From Paenibacillus lupini (GTDB taxonomy: Bacteria > Bacillota > Bacilli > Paenibacillales > Paenibacillaceae): a DNA stretch of 64,000 bases. A program made the position numbers and the translations under genes. The DNA lies in the NCBI RefSeq assembly GCF_011761355.1, contig NZ_JAASRW010000004.1:423866-487865 (forward strand). The letters run 5' to 3'. The notes beneath the pieces were generated by a model that saw nothing but the letters and a program-made list of their open reading frames with translations, searched no databases and was not told where the DNA came from. This document shows positions 7,055 through 17,338 of the stretch, piece by piece (position 1 is the stretch's first letter; the number at the start of each line of letters is the position of its first letter).

Positions 7055-10000
7055 AAAGGATTCTGTCACAGATTCTTGTTCTAGTAATATTGTTCAGTCT
7101 ATTTAATTTTCATACCGCCGTAACTACAGCCTCTGCATCAAGCATTATTAAGTTACAATCTATATCTTTTAAGGCTAGTGAAAAATATAATGCCAACGCT
7201 TCGCTATCTAATATTTCTGTGGATTTGACAATACCATCCGGCTATCAACCTAAATCATATCAATTATGGATGATGGTTGCCGATAGTAGTGGGAATACAA
7301 AGCTAACGCTGCAATCATCTTCATCAGTTACCGGTAATAAGCTTGCATTAAGTAAAGTTAACGGAACAAAAATTAAAGTCACCGCAGATGGCGTTCCGTC
7401 AGATATGTATGTAGTTATAAACAGGCGATCAAATGGTAAACAGTGGGTCATTGAAGGTAACGGAGTGGGTCCCTATAATGTAACGCCTAAATCGGGAGAT
7501 GCTTGTTGGAGTGGAAATCTTTCTATATGCACAGGATTCTTACCGGGAACAGATGATAATGGACAAGCTATAAGGGAAAAACTCAGGACAAATGATGGTT
7601 GGATTAAATCCGTCAGTGATGGAGTAGAAGCACCTGTTTATTTTATTTCCCCAATTGATGGGTCAAATATTTATAAAACAGGTCTAATTCAAGATTCTTT
7701 TACTGTTACGAAGGCGACACCAGTAGGTAGAGCACAACATAGAGTCGAAAGTAAAGGTAAAGGGACAGCAGGGAAAGGGATGCTAACAGTTGCTATCCCT
7801 CCTATTAGAAGCTCTTATCTAGATAAGGCGGATTGTCCAGGTTGTTCAGGAAATGCAATTGCCCAAAAATATAGTTTACAGACGGAGCTTGATTGGTCTG
7901 CTGAAACCTATTACTACGAAGGCGAAGTCCGAGTCACCTACGAACCACTCCCTCCAAAGGACACCCCGACCGTATCCTGTGACTGCTCCGCAGAACCAGA
8001 CAACATAACGTTTGCCGACAAAGATGTACAAGTGACAGCAACGCTGTCAGCTTCACTCTCAGGAAAAGGCAATAAGACAGTCAAGAATTGGACGGTTTAT
8101 GGACGTGCTGATGATGGCAGTCAGTACACGACTTCAACGATAGGTTACGGGCTGGAGAGCATCGAGCAGAAGTTCAGCTTCACCATATCCAAGAGCAAGC
8201 TTGATGGAGTCAACAGCTATACCGAGACATGGGTCATGCGTGCTCGGGTAAACTTCACGGATGGTACAACAGCCGAAGAGCCAATTGAATGTATGACAAC
8301 AGTGGTAAGAGAAGGAACTTCCACACCAAATCCAGGAGGAACACCAACTCCGCCACCAGCGCCACCGGTAACCGCAGATGTTGGGTTTATACCCAATACC
8401 ATCATTACAGGTGATCAATCCACGCTAGATAATAACTCTGATGGTTATACATCCATGGAATGGACATTCTCTAGCAACTTACAAGAGGTTATAACGGATT
8501 CCAGCCAATATCGATATCCTAATGTGAAGTTCGATAAACCTGGCTTCTATCAAGCGAAAATAATGGTTACTAATGGTTCAGAAACAAGATGGGATACAGC
8601 CTCGCTGCAGGTTATTGATCCAAAGCCGGTTGCAGTGGTGACAGGCCCGACTAAGGTTATTCTGGGAAGGGATTTTACGAGTATCTTCCATCTATTTAAC
8701 TCGTATACTCCGTTAGGAGATCGTGGGGTAACCATCGATTTTACTAAAAATCAAATGCGTTTCAAGAAGGTTGGTGATCCTGGATATACGGAAGGCTGGC
8801 CATCCAAAGGGCCGTCTGGCCTTGGGGATTATTCCGTTGAGGGTAAGGTTTTTGATTCTCAAGGACGCGAGAGTGATTGGGGAACTCATCTATTCGAGGT
8901 TGTTCCCGATCAGCCGCCAATAGTGAGTATAATGGCTCCGGAACAGACTTATCGCTTCAATGAATCTATGGTCTTTATTGAGGCCGAAAGTGTGGACGGC
9001 GATACTTTAGCCAATATGAAACTCGAAGAGCGTTATGATCATGATAACGATGGGAACTACGAGGAAGAGCCTTGGACAATCCTTTATACAGGGCCATTCA
9101 AGGATACCTATCCCATCACTTATACAAGTGTAGGGAAGAGACAATATCGAGCGAGCGTAACTGAGGATTACGGATTATCGGCTACATCTGAGATTGCTGC
9201 GACGAATGTGCTTAACTATGCACCGTTTGTGGACTTTGATGTCTCTGGACTTACGCAGCAGCCAGATCAAGGTGATGACAGTGCACCTGAAGATTTGGCT
9301 TATACAGGCGAATCGATTATGCGATCGTGGAAGTTAATTCAGCCATACACGACCAACACGAATAAACCTATCGGCTGGAAAACGAACAATGGTGCACTTC
9401 AAACAAAGAATGCAAAGATGGCCGATTTCTTTATTAAGTATCCCAATATGGGGTTAGGGGCTAATAGTCGTTCGAAGTACGAATTAGCTGCCGATCTAAC
9501 TAACCTGCCTGTTTGGGGATTACCAGCAGGTGCTGTAGCTGTGCCATACATTTATGCCGGTCATCGCCTGTATTCTCGTGAAGGCGTGGACATGGTAGAA
9601 CGCAATGCGAAAAATGGTACGGAAATGAGCAGATTTTCTTTGTCCGAAGTAAATGGTCTAACCTATTTAGGGGCAGATAAAAACGAGAACTTTTATTATG
9701 GGGCATGGGTTGGTGATTCTTCAAAAGCAACAACCTATGAGCTCAAGAAAATTAACAATCAGGGTCAACTCTCTGCCAGCTATACCATACCGATATCAAC
9801 AGGTATTTCTTACGTCATGTACTTTGAGGTTTCGGATGACGGGCAAAATTTCTATATGGCCTACCGTGCAAGGGTTGGTATGACTCAAGAATACTGGAAT
9901 GTTCATGCTGTAAAATATTCAATGCTGGATAAGTCAGTGAAATGGGACGTAAAAACGAACGAAATGAGATATAGCCCGACAATATTACAGAACTATAAAG

Positions 10001-13000
10001 GGGTTATAGACTCGGATGGAGATTTATATCTCACTTGGGGAACCTATACAACCTATGATGGCTACGAAACGTATGCAATGGCCGTAAATGGTGAAACAGG
10101 GGTTATGGGTTATGGTTCATTTACTAGTTACCAATCGGACCCTTCTTATATCGTAGCAACGTCTATCAATCAGAATACCAAGTATTTGTATTTCACCGTT
10201 GGTGCATACGTTCAATCCATGTATTCGAGTGATAGTTATATGAGTACAGGGATCTATGGATACTCCTGGAATAAGACAACGGGTAATCTATCGAGGATTG
10301 GCTATCCAAATGTTTCCTCACCAACTTCTACTGGATTTGAAAGCTGGAGTTGTGAAGACTACCCTTACTGTGATAGTTTTACAGCTTTAAAATCATGGGG
10401 AGCAGCAACACCGATTATTTATCCAGATGGAACACTCTATTCTACCGTTCGTTACCAGTATGGAGATTTCAAATTAGATAGTGGTTTAAACCCTTTATAT
10501 TTTCAATACAATAGCTCCAAGTATACCTTTGAAAATACAAGAGGCAATAGAATCGGGAATACAAAAGCATTTCTAATGCCAAGCGGTAAAATCTCTTATC
10601 CAATTAACGGTGCTACTGCGGATTATGCCACGGCTACATATAAGCCATATGCAGGTATAGCAGCTGCAGGTAGAGTACCGGTAGATAGCTATAATAACTA
10701 CTATGGCAATAAGGTTTATCAAAGCGAGATTTTAGATACGGGCTACACTTTTCCTAGTGCTGCTCAGAAAGATCCAACATTAAACACATCCATACTTCCA
10801 GACGGATCGTTCTATGGCTTTTCGGCACCTGGCCAAGCATCTGGTATTCAATATGTATTTCCTTTTGTACCTGCGAGTGGCAGCGGCGATTATCCGAAAG
10901 TAATTGACGATAATACCGTTGAAACCGTTGACTCAACTTGGGCGGGACTATGGTATGATCCGGCGACAAAGCTGAAGAACGATCGCCTTTCTTTTAATGT
11001 AGCTGTAAATGATGCGGGTAACGATAAACCAGTTGGTGCAGCAATCCATGTACAAGACGGAAAGAATATGTACGCAGCGGAGTGGACCAAAGACAAGCTC
11101 ACTTTGTATAAGGTTGCAGCGGGTTCTAAAACGGTTCTTCAATCGGTCGATTACCAACGAGCACCATTTATAACGTATCCGTTTGATCTTGAAGCTTCTA
11201 ATGGAACGCTGCGCGTCTACATCAACCATACTAAGGTAATTGAGGTTTCAGACAGCACCTATAGCAAAGGTTCGGTAGGCGTCATGTCACTTGGTCAGCA
11301 GCAAGCGAAGTTTAGTGATGTGAAGATAAAAAACTACGGTGACTATTATGTAGAAGAAACTCATGAATCCGTCCTCGTAGGAGAAGAGATCAAGTATGAT
11401 GCTATCTTTGACGACATCGAGAAGGATCCGGAGTCATTAGAAAATTGGAGTTACCAGCATGATCCGAATTACTTCGCTAATTCACTTGGACTGAGTGCAT
11501 TTGATGGAAAATCCTTCGATACCAAGCTTCCAATGCTGGATAAGCCGGGTCTCTATAACATCACCTTTAAGGCAAAAGACAATCCAGGGATAGATGAGTA
11601 TGAAGAATGGTCTGAACCAGTGACTAAAAAGCTTTATGTGCATCGACGGCCGAACGCGCAGCCGGATGTTCGTTTCACGGGTATTGTGTATCCGGAAGGG
11701 GAGACCTTGGATTACTCCACTTTTGATACCTCTTACGATCCGGATATTCCGGATTACTTAGCAAATCGCTCATTCCGGACAAGATGGGCAGATGAAACAA
11801 CATGGACGTCCGGCAAGCGCGAGCTTTACAGCCGCCCTGGTGTAGAACTGATCATTCAAGAGCAAGTGCAGGATGGCTTTGGGGTGTGGTCCTATTGGGC
11901 GGAAACTCGAGTTTACAAAGATGCACTCCCGACAGCGAATCAACATCGACCACAAATGGTCATTACTTACCCAAGTGGTACATTAGCTGCTCCAACTTTG
12001 CTTGGCAGTGAACCAATTGTGCGTTGGACTTATAATGACGTTGACCATGATCAGCAGGAGCAGTTTTATCTAAAAGTTTCTTATGTGGACAATGGAGCAA
12101 CGATTATGGAAGGAACTTACCCCGGTGATGATACGTCCTTTATTCTGGATGAAGGCATTCAGCAGGGGCGGAAAATAAAAGTACAGGGCCGCGTGTATTC
12201 GAAAGGTTATTGGTCGGATGACAGCAATACCGTGTATTTCATCCTAAATACACCGCCAGTAACTCATCTGCTTAGCTTTAATGGACTGAAAGCTTCAGCT
12301 CCCATTTTTACGAATAATAACAAGCCGATGCTGAAAGTATCTGTTACTGATGTAGATGGACAGCCGGTGTCCAAAGTGGATTATGAGGTATTTTATAATG
12401 CGACAGGCGAACTTGTTGTAGATACAAATAGTGCGATCAGCACAACAACCTATACATCATCTGCGCTGAAGGAAGGACTTCATAACTGGAGGGCGAGGGC
12501 GAATGACAGCTTTGCGTGGGGCAGTTATTCCGAGAATGGCTATTTCTTTGTAGATACCATTCCGCCAGATGATACGAATGAGCAGCTCGATATCAAACCA
12601 ACTTCGGTGAAAGTCAGCTTTAATCCGTTCAGTGATGCAGATCCGTCATCGGGGCATGCGACAAGAGCCTTTTACATGCAAAAGGTTAATGATAACGGTT
12701 CAACAACCAACATCGATTTGAACGGTAATGGAACAGTGGAAAACAGCATCCCGCTATCTAATTCGACAACCAGCTATTCGGTAGGTGGACTAGTTGCTGG
12801 AGCCAAGTACCGTCTGATGGTTGTAGACTGGGATATTGCCGGTAACATGGGGAAATATCAATACATTTATTTTACGACGAACCGCCCGCCGACAGCTGAT
12901 TTCGACTGGTCGCCAAAACCTGTCTATGAAGGGGATACGGTTGCATTCACAACTGCAGTAGACGATCCTGACGGCAATGATCTATCAATTACGTATCAAC

Positions 13001-13578
13001 TTACTAGCCCAAGTGGCGTAACAAAGACCTTCTCTTACTCCTTCAAGTATCCTTATCCATCAACGGGGCCGGCATATCGTATGACCGAAACAGGGGAATG
13101 GACGATGCTGCTTGCCGTAAGCGATGGGATGGAAACTGTTCAAACAGAGAAGAAAGTCAAAGTACTCGCACTTGGATTAACAGGATACGTGAAGCATACA
13201 GATCAATGGGATGATAAGAGAAAAGAATTCAACAAGAAGCAAAGCGGCAGCGAGCTGTCGCCACGCGGTTATAACGTATTCTGGTCGGGGGAGAAATTTA
13301 TGCTTTCCGCAGTAACAACAAATACGGGGACCGCAACAAAAGTTGATCGAGTTGAGGTTAAGATGAAGACTTACTCTGAGTCATTGTCATCATCGAACTC
13401 CTCCCGCACTAGCTGGCAAGGGGAAATGTGGGATGCTTCATTCGAGGAGTTTGTGAAAGGGGCACTGAACTTTGAATTTACCGCTTACTATAATAATGGC
13501 ATTGTGAAGCGGGACTTGGTCACGATACAAATTGAAGGGAATGTGTACGATATCGTAGGCGTACATCGATTGAAATAA
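7042..13578 (+). CDS. Giant secreted multidomain (PKD/Ig-like, LamG-like) surface protein
   Basis: Protein of 2178 residues starting with a signal peptide (hydrophobic 8-30). Approximate layout: unknown N-terminal domain with cysteine pairs (CWSGNLSIC, CPGC, CDC) to about 430; Pro/Thr linker 428-442; PKD-like domain 443-530; Ig-like repeats to about 750; a long Tyr/Ser-rich propeller-like region 810-1270; a LamG/concanavalin-like domain 1290-1435; further Ig/fibronectin-like modules 1530-1940; a PKD domain 1946-2040 (PPTADFDWSPKPVYEGDTV); and a C-terminal domain 2046-2178 starting GYVKHTDQWDDKRKEF. It has no SLH, LPXTG or catalytic motif I recognise. ATG 7042 lies behind GAAGGA and overlaps the SLH gene by 13 bp, so the SLH protein may tether it. 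Adhesin or polymer-binding roles are inference. Confidence 0.8.
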   Translation: MGPLKRILSQILVLVILFSLFNFHTAVTTASASSIIKLQSISFKASEKYNANASLSNISVDLTIPSGYQPKSYQLWMMVADSSGNTKLTLQSSSSVTGNKLALSKVNGTKIKVTADGVPSDMYVVINRRSNGKQWVIEGNGVGPYNVTPKSGDACWSGNLSICTGFLPGTDDNGQAIREKLRTNDGWIKSVSDGVEAPVYFISPIDGSNIYKTGLIQDSFTVTKATPVGRAQHRVESKGKGTAGKGMLTVAIPPIRSSYLDKADCPGCSGNAIAQKYSLQTELDWSAETYYYEGEVRVTYEPLPPKDTPTVSCDCSAEPDNITFADKDVQVTATLSASLSGKGNKTVKNWTVYGRADDGSQYTTSTIGYGLESIEQKFSFTISKSKLDGVNSYTETWVMRARVNFTDGTTAEEPIECMTTVVREGTSTPNPGGTPTPPPAPPVTADVGFIPNTIITGDQSTLDNNSDGYTSMEWTFSSNLQEVITDSSQYRYPNVKFDKPGFYQAKIMVTNGSETRWDTASLQVIDPKPVAVVTGPTKVILGRDFTSIFHLFNSYTPLGDRGVTIDFTKNQMRFKKVGDPGYTEGWPSKGPSGLGDYSVEGKVFDSQGRESDWGTHLFEVVPDQPPIVSIMAPEQTYRFNESMVFIEAESVDGDTLANMKLEERYDHDNDGNYEEEPWTILYTGPFKDTYPITYTSVGKRQYRASVTEDYGLSATSEIAATNVLNYAPFVDFDVSGLTQQPDQGDDSAPEDLAYTGESIMRSWKLIQPYTTNTNKPIGWKTNNGALQTKNAKMADFFIKYPNMGLGANSRSKYELAADLTNLPVWGLPAGAVAVPYIYAGHRLYSREGVDMVERNAKNGTEMSRFSLSEVNGLTYLGADKNENFYYGAWVGDSSKATTYELKKINNQGQLSASYTIPISTGISYVMYFEVSDDGQNFYMAYRARVGMTQEYWNVHAVKYSMLDKSVKWDVKTNEMRYSPTILQNYKGVIDSDGDLYLTWGTYTTYDGYETYAMAVNGETGVMGYGSFTSYQSDPSYIVATSINQNTKYLYFTVGAYVQSMYSSDSYMSTGIYGYSWNKTTGNLSRIGYPNVSSPTSTGFESWSCEDYPYCDSFTALKSWGAATPIIYPDGTLYSTVRYQYGDFKLDSGLNPLYFQYNSSKYTFENTRGNRIGNTKAFLMPSGKISYPINGATADYATATYKPYAGIAAAGRVPVDSYNNYYGNKVYQSEILDTGYTFPSAAQKDPTLNTSILPDGSFYGFSAPGQASGIQYVFPFVPASGSGDYPKVIDDNTVETVDSTWAGLWYDPATKLKNDRLSFNVAVNDAGNDKPVGAAIHVQDGKNMYAAEWTKDKLTLYKVAAGSKTVLQSVDYQRAPFITYPFDLEASNGTLRVYINHTKVIEVSDSTYSKGSVGVMSLGQQQAKFSDVKIKNYGDYYVEETHESVLVGEEIKYDAIFDDIEKDPESLENWSYQHDPNYFANSLGLSAFDGKSFDTKLPMLDKPGLYNITFKAKDNPGIDEYEEWSEPVTKKLYVHRRPNAQPDVRFTGIVYPEGETLDYSTFDTSYDPDIPDYLANRSFRTRWADETTWTSGKRELYSRPGVELIIQEQVQDGFGVWSYWAETRVYKDALPTANQHRPQMVITYPSGTLAAPTLLGSEPIVRWTYNDVDHDQQEQFYLKVSYVDNGATIMEGTYPGDDTSFILDEGIQQGRKIKVQGRVYSKGYWSDDSNTVYFILNTPPVTHLLSFNGLKASAPIFTNNNKPMLKVSVTDVDGQPVSKVDYEVFYNATGELVVDTNSAISTTTYTSSALKEGLHNWRARANDSFAWGSYSENGYFFVDTIPPDDTNEQLDIKPTSVKVSFNPFSDADPSSGHATRAFYMQKVNDNGSTTNIDLNGNGTVENSIPLSNSTTSYSVGGLVAGAKYRLMVVDWDIAGNMGKYQYIYFTTNRPPTADFDWSPKPVYEGDTVAFTTAVDDPDGNDLSITYQLTSPSGVTKTFSYSFKYPYPSTGPAYRMTETGEWTMLLAVSDGMETVQTEKKVKVLALGLTGYVKHTDQWDDKRKEFNKKQSGSELSPRGYNVFWSGEKFMLSAVTTNTGTATKVDRVEVKMKTYSESLSSSNSSRTSWQGEMWDASFEEFVKGALNFEFTAYYNNGIVKRDLVTIQIEGNVYDIVGVHRLK

Positions 13579-13605
13579 TGGAATATTGCTGTCCCACTCT
13601 GGACA

Positions 13606-13637
13606 AGACTCCGAATAAAACGGAGTCTGTTTTTTTT
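13606..13637 (+). terminator. Terminator after the giant surface-protein gene
   Basis: AGACTCCG / CGGAGTCT stem around a 7-base AATAAAA loop, followed by G and a run of eight T. Confidence 0.85.
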
Positions 13638-13738
13638 GGAAAAGCTAGTTTTGCAACAATAGATTTCATAAATTATGGAAGTGAGGTATTATGTAGTGAT
13701 GTTATGAGAGCAAACCGAGATTGGAAGGATTGAGGATT

Positions 13739-14566
13739 TTGAAGAAATCGATATACCCCCTAATAGTCCTAATTGCCGCTGCAGCCTTACTATTGGGGAC
13801 GAAAGTTTTTTCAACAGCCGATAAAACGACGAATCTAGACTCTATCAATGCTGAAACTCATTTAGCAGATGCCTCTGTAATTGAATTTAAAAAGACCGAA
13901 AAGTCCATTCCAGCAGTTGAACAGGAGAAGGCAACTCCTGCTTCCCTCAGAGCTATTATTGGGGAAGACTCAGAGATTACTAGCTACAAAGAATATGATA
14001 CTGGCGTTACTCAGAATGCGATAGTATCATTTGTTGACCCGTTACACTTAGGTAACGATGATACATCCACTTCACGTGCCGGTGATCATCGTGTCTATAA
14101 AAAAACAGTCTATGCCATTGATAAACTGACTGCAGTAGGGATCAGTGTTGGGCCAATAGATAATCAGAAGTTTATTGTGAGTGTTGCAAATGGGCATTCA
14201 AGCGGCAGCCCATCACAAAACGTTTCTGTTACTGGCGCATTATTTATAAAAGGGACTTATAATAGTCATGTTATAGAACTTGTTAAGACTGCTTTAAACC
14301 TTTCTGAAAGCGGGACAGCTTCTAAAACTTACACAGCATCTGATACGTGGACAGGTCCACCTGAAGAATCTGCATATAACTCGCGGGATCATTATGGCGG
14401 GATGAACTACGATCAATACGATATTACAATCGTGAAGTATTATTATTATGATGAATACATAGGAACAACATTCGTTGGTACAACAAAAGAAATTGCTGAG
14501 TATATTGATGTGAATGAAGTTTTGAAACCAAAAAACATTACGTTCAGCATAGATCATAAAGTTTAA
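13739..14566 (+). CDS. Small exported protein of unknown function
   Basis: Protein of 275 residues with an N-terminal hydrophobic stretch (about 4-22, SIYPLIVLIAAAALLLGTKV) after two lysines, a signal peptide or membrane anchor. The rest is soluble, rich in Thr, Ser and Tyr, with a late aromatic patch YYYYDEY. I recognise no family. A TTG at 13721 is also in frame, but GGAAGGA (13723-13729) is placed nine bases before TTG 13739, which I prefer. It is separated from the giant gene by a terminator, yet its position and exported nature suggest it belongs to the same surface locus. It is followed by a strong terminator. Confidence 0.65.
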   Translation: MKKSIYPLIVLIAAAALLLGTKVFSTADKTTNLDSINAETHLADASVIEFKKTEKSIPAVEQEKATPASLRAIIGEDSEITSYKEYDTGVTQNAIVSFVDPLHLGNDDTSTSRAGDHRVYKKTVYAIDKLTAVGISVGPIDNQKFIVSVANGHSSGSPSQNVSVTGALFIKGTYNSHVIELVKTALNLSESGTASKTYTASDTWTGPPEESAYNSRDHYGGMNYDQYDITIVKYYYYDEYIGTTFVGTTKEIAEYIDVNEVLKPKNITFSIDHKV

Positions 14567-14572
14567 TAATAA

Positions 14573-14610
14573 AATAATGGCTGTCCCTAAACAGGGGCAG
14601 CCATTATTCT
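14573..14610. terminator. Bidirectional terminator between the exported-protein gene and xylR
   Basis: AATAATGGCTG.CCCT / AGGGGCAGCCATTATT, a stem of about 15 bp with a 4-base loop, between convergent genes. Confidence 0.82.
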
Positions 14611-15772
14611 ATCCACTCTTTATTTTCGTGAAAAACTTGCTGATCGCATAATACGCCGCGCCGCGTACAGCGGATTGATCCTGCAGCTCAGCGAACAAAA
14701 TCTTCAGCCGCTCGCGGTGATAAGGCAAAGTCCGGCGTGCGACGGAGGACTGAACCGCTTCCTCCAGCCATGTTTTCGCCCGGCTCATCCGGTTGCCGAT
14801 GATGACAACATCCGGGTTAAACACGTTGACGATATTCGAAATGCCTACACCCATATACTCACCAATTTTATAAAACAAGGCGCGAATCTCTTCGTTGCCT
14901 GTTTCTGCTGCTTCAAGCAGATCCTCCAAATTATCAAAGCCAAGCGGAGCAGCCTGCTCGAGCAGGGCATTCTCGGAAGCATACAGCTCCCAACAGCCTT
15001 CATTCCCGCAGCGGCAAGGCTTACCGTTGTATTCAATGGACAAATGCCCAAGCTCACCGGAGAATCCGGTCGCCCCTTTATATAATTCTTTATTAAGTAT
15101 GATGCCTGTACCAATACCAATCCCGACGCTGACATAGATTTGATGGGCGATACCGCGGCCAATACCGTATTTTTGCTCGCCTTGCGCACCGGCATTAGCT
15201 TCATTATCTATGGTCACTGGAAGCTGGAACCGCTCCTCAAGCAGCTTCTGCAGTTCAATATGCTTCCACTCCAAGTTAGGAGCAAATAGGATCGAGCCTT
15301 GATCATCAACAATACCAGGAGCACCTACGCCAATCCCAACGATGCCATACGGACTTACCGGTGCTTTGCCAATTAGTTCTTCAATACATTGAACGAGTTC
15401 CTTAAGGGTAAACTCAAGCTGATGCTTCTTGAGGCTCTTCTGCAATTCTGCAATAACATTGCCCTCAAGGTCGGAAAGCACGCCGCGAATATAGTTAACA
15501 CCAAGGTCGATGCCTACAGCATAACCCGCTTGTCCGTTGAACAGCAGCATAACCGGTTTGCGGCCGCCGCTTGATTCCCCAGGACCAATCTCTATTATAA
15601 GATGACTGTCGATCAAATCTTGCACCAAGTTGGAGACAGTCGCTTTATTCAGCCCAGTAAGCTCGGAAATTTGCGCCCGTGAGAGGGGGGCATTTTTCAG
15701 CACGGCTTCGAGCACGATGGAAGTATTTATTTTTTTGATCAGTGTCAAATCGCCTGTCGTCGTCACTTTCAA
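14609..15772 (-). CDS. xylR: Xylose repressor XylR (ROK family)
   Basis: Protein of 387 residues with an N-terminal winged helix (residues 15-75, LSRAQISELTGLNKATVSNLV) and a C-terminal ROK sugar-kinase-like domain. The ROK glucose-site and zinc signatures are visible as GTGIILNKELYKGATGFSGELGH and CRCGNEGCWE. XylR blocks the xyl operon until xylose binds. The start is TTG 15772 behind GGAGG with ten-base spacing. It is divergent from xylAB and shares the 216-bp intergenic region, which holds a perfect xyl operator, so regulation of both transcripts is likely. Length and context agree with Bacillus XylR. Confidence 0.93.
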   Translation of the reverse strand: MKVTTTGDLTLIKKINTSIVLEAVLKNAPLSRAQISELTGLNKATVSNLVQDLIDSHLIIEIGPGESSGGRKPVMLLFNGQAGYAVGIDLGVNYIRGVLSDLEGNVIAELQKSLKKHQLEFTLKELVQCIEELIGKAPVSPYGIVGIGVGAPGIVDDQGSILFAPNLEWKHIELQKLLEERFQLPVTIDNEANAGAQGEQKYGIGRGIAHQIYVSVGIGIGTGIILNKELYKGATGFSGELGHLSIEYNGKPCRCGNEGCWELYASENALLEQAAPLGFDNLEDLLEAAETGNEEIRALFYKIGEYMGVGISNIVNVFNPDVVIIGNRMSRAKTWLEEAVQSSVARRTLPYHRERLKILFAELQDQSAVRGAAYYAISKFFTKIKSG

Positions 15773-15859
15773 CTGCAGTTGCCTCCGTCCATGTCGTCCA
15801 TTCAGCCTATTGTATCAGAATTTGCGAAGTGAGGCTGTTGTAAAATATTTTAACATAAA

Positions 15860-15890
15860 AACTTAGTTTGTTTAATAGACAAACTAAGTT
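15860..15890. promoter_or_regulatory. XylR operator (xylO)
   Basis: Perfect inverted repeat AACTTAGTTTGT-N7-ACAAACTAAGTT with 12-bp arms. It resembles the established Bacillus xyl operator, whose core arms are TTAGTTTGT and ACAAACTAA. It overlaps the xylA -35 box. Confidence 0.93.
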
Positions 15891-15904
15891 GCAGGTGCTA
15901 TATT
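15876..15904 (+). promoter_or_regulatory. xylAB promoter
   Basis: TAGACA (15876-15881), 17-bp spacer, TATATT (15899-15904). The -35 lies inside the right arm of xylO, so bound XylR would exclude RNA polymerase. Confidence 0.75.
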
Positions 15905-15907
15905 ATT

Positions 15908-15921
15908 GGTGAGCGTTTTCA
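15908..15921 (+). promoter_or_regulatory. cre-like site in the xylA leader
   Basis: GGTGAGCGTTTTCA matches TGWNANCGNTNWCA except at the first base. It lies just after the predicted start of transcription, a usual place for CcpA repression of xyl operons. Confidence 0.65.
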
Positions 15922-15987
15922 AAACACATTTAGCTAACGAGAAGATTGCAATTATACTCGTACATTTTAAAGGAGGATATTCATCTC

Positions 15988-17301
15988 ATGACTTATTTCG
16001 CTAACATCGGCAAGATCCAATTCGAAGGTAAAGGTTCCGACAATCCGCTTGCATTCAAACATTATGATCCAAACCAAGTGGTAATGGGCAAAACGATGGA
16101 AGAGCACCTTCGCTTCGCAGTTGCTTACTGGCATACTTTTAACGCTAACGGTACTGACCCGTTTGGTAATGCAACAATGTTCCGTGGTTGGGATAAATTC
16201 GATGGTCTGGATCGTTCGAAAGCACGCGTAGAAGCTAACTTCGAATTCCTGGACAAAATCGGCGCGCCGTTCTATGCATTCCATGATGTGGATATTGCTC
16301 CTGAAGGTGCAACACTGCAAGAGTCGAACAAAAACCTCGACGTAATTGTTGCTATGCTGAAAGACCAACAACAACAATCCGGCAAGAAATTGCTTTGGAA
16401 TACAGTTAACATGTTCTCAAACCCGCGTTATGTTCACGGTGCAGGTACTACTTGTAACGCCGACGTATATGCATACGCTGGTGCACAATTGAAAAAAGGC
16501 CTTGAAGTTGGTAAAGAGCTGGGCGCAGAAAACTATGTATTCTGGGGCGGCCGTGAAGGTTACGAAAACCTTCTGAACACAGATATGGGCTTCGAGCTTG
16601 ATAACCTGGCTCGTCTGTACCACATGGCTATCGCTTATTCGAAAGAAATCGGCTTCGACGCACAATTCCTGATCGAGCCTAAGCCAAAAGAGCCAACTAA
16701 ACACCAATACGACTTCGACTCCGCTACAACAATTGCATTCTTGCAAAAATACGGCTTGAAAGACTATTTCAAGCTGAACCTTGAAGCGAACCATGCAACA
16801 CTTGCTGGTCATACTTTCGAGCACGAAATCCGTACAGCTGCAATCAACGGCATGCTGGGCTCGCTTGATGCGAACCAAGGCGATCTGCTTCTTGGCTGGG
16901 ATACAGATGAATTCCCTACTGACCTGTACTCGACTACACTGACTATGTTTGAAGTTCTGAAAGCTGGCGGCATCGGCCGTGGCGGCGTTAACTTCGACGC
17001 AAAAGTACGTCGTGGTTCGTTCGAAGCTGAAGATCTGTTCTTGGCTCACATCGCTGGTATGGATTCCTTCGCATGGGGGCTGAAAGCTGCTGCGAAGCTG
17101 ATCGAAGAAAGAATCTTCGACAACATTGTTGAAGATCGTTACAGCAGCTTCAAATCCGGCATCGGCGCTGAAGTTGTTGCTGGTAAAGCATCCCTGGCTT
17201 CCCTGGAAGCTTACGCAATGCAAAACAACCCAATCGTTAACAAATCCGGTAAACAAGAGCGCATGAGACTGATGCTCAGCGAAGTTATCTTCAGCGTTTA
17301 A
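15988..17301 (+). CDS. xylA: Xylose isomerase
   Basis: Protein of 437 residues, the usual length for class II XylA. It converts D-xylose to D-xylulose with two divalent metals in the cytoplasm. Active-site segments are visible: [10 protein letters not shown] (catalytic His and Asp, about residue 100), WGGREGYE (about 187), [15 protein letters not shown] (about 232), [16 protein letters not shown] (about 268) and [10 protein letters not shown] (about 336). A TTG at 15946 extends the frame, but AAGGAGG at 15970-15976 fits ATG 15988. Codon use is strikingly uniform and alanine-rich in GCT/GCA, as in highly expressed genes. It is first in the xylAB operon. Confidence 0.97.
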   Translation: MTYFANIGKIQFEGKGSDNPLAFKHYDPNQVVMGKTMEEHLRFAVAYWHTFNANGTDPFGNATMFRGWDKFDGLDRSKARVEANFEFLDKIGAPFYAFHDVDIAPEGATLQESNKNLDVIVAMLKDQQQQSGKKLLWNTVNMFSNPRYVHGAGTTCNADVYAYAGAQLKKGLEVGKELGAENYVFWGGREGYENLLNTDMGFELDNLARLYHMAIAYSKEIGFDAQFLIEPKPKEPTKHQYDFDSATTIAFLQKYGLKDYFKLNLEANHATLAGHTFEHEIRTAAINGMLGSLDANQGDLLLGWDTDEFPTDLYSTTLTMFEVLKAGGIGRGGVNFDAKVRRGSFEAEDLFLAHIAGMDSFAWGLKAAAKLIEERIFDNIVEDRYSSFKSGIGAEVVAGKASLASLEAYAMQNNPIVNKSGKQERMRLMLSEVIFSV

Positions 17302-17338
17302 TCGCTGATTATAACCGGATAACGGGAGGATTATGTCA

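Noticed and set aside
15946-15987. TTG start of xylA 14 codons upstream
   Set aside because: AAGGAGG lies after it and fits ATG 15988; family length agrees with the shorter form.
16417-17256. Long minus-strand ORF of 279 codons inside xylA
   Set aside because: It is antisense to a gene with all xylose isomerase motifs; it has no RBS and its content (Cys-, Phe-, Val-rich) reflects the biased codons of xylA.
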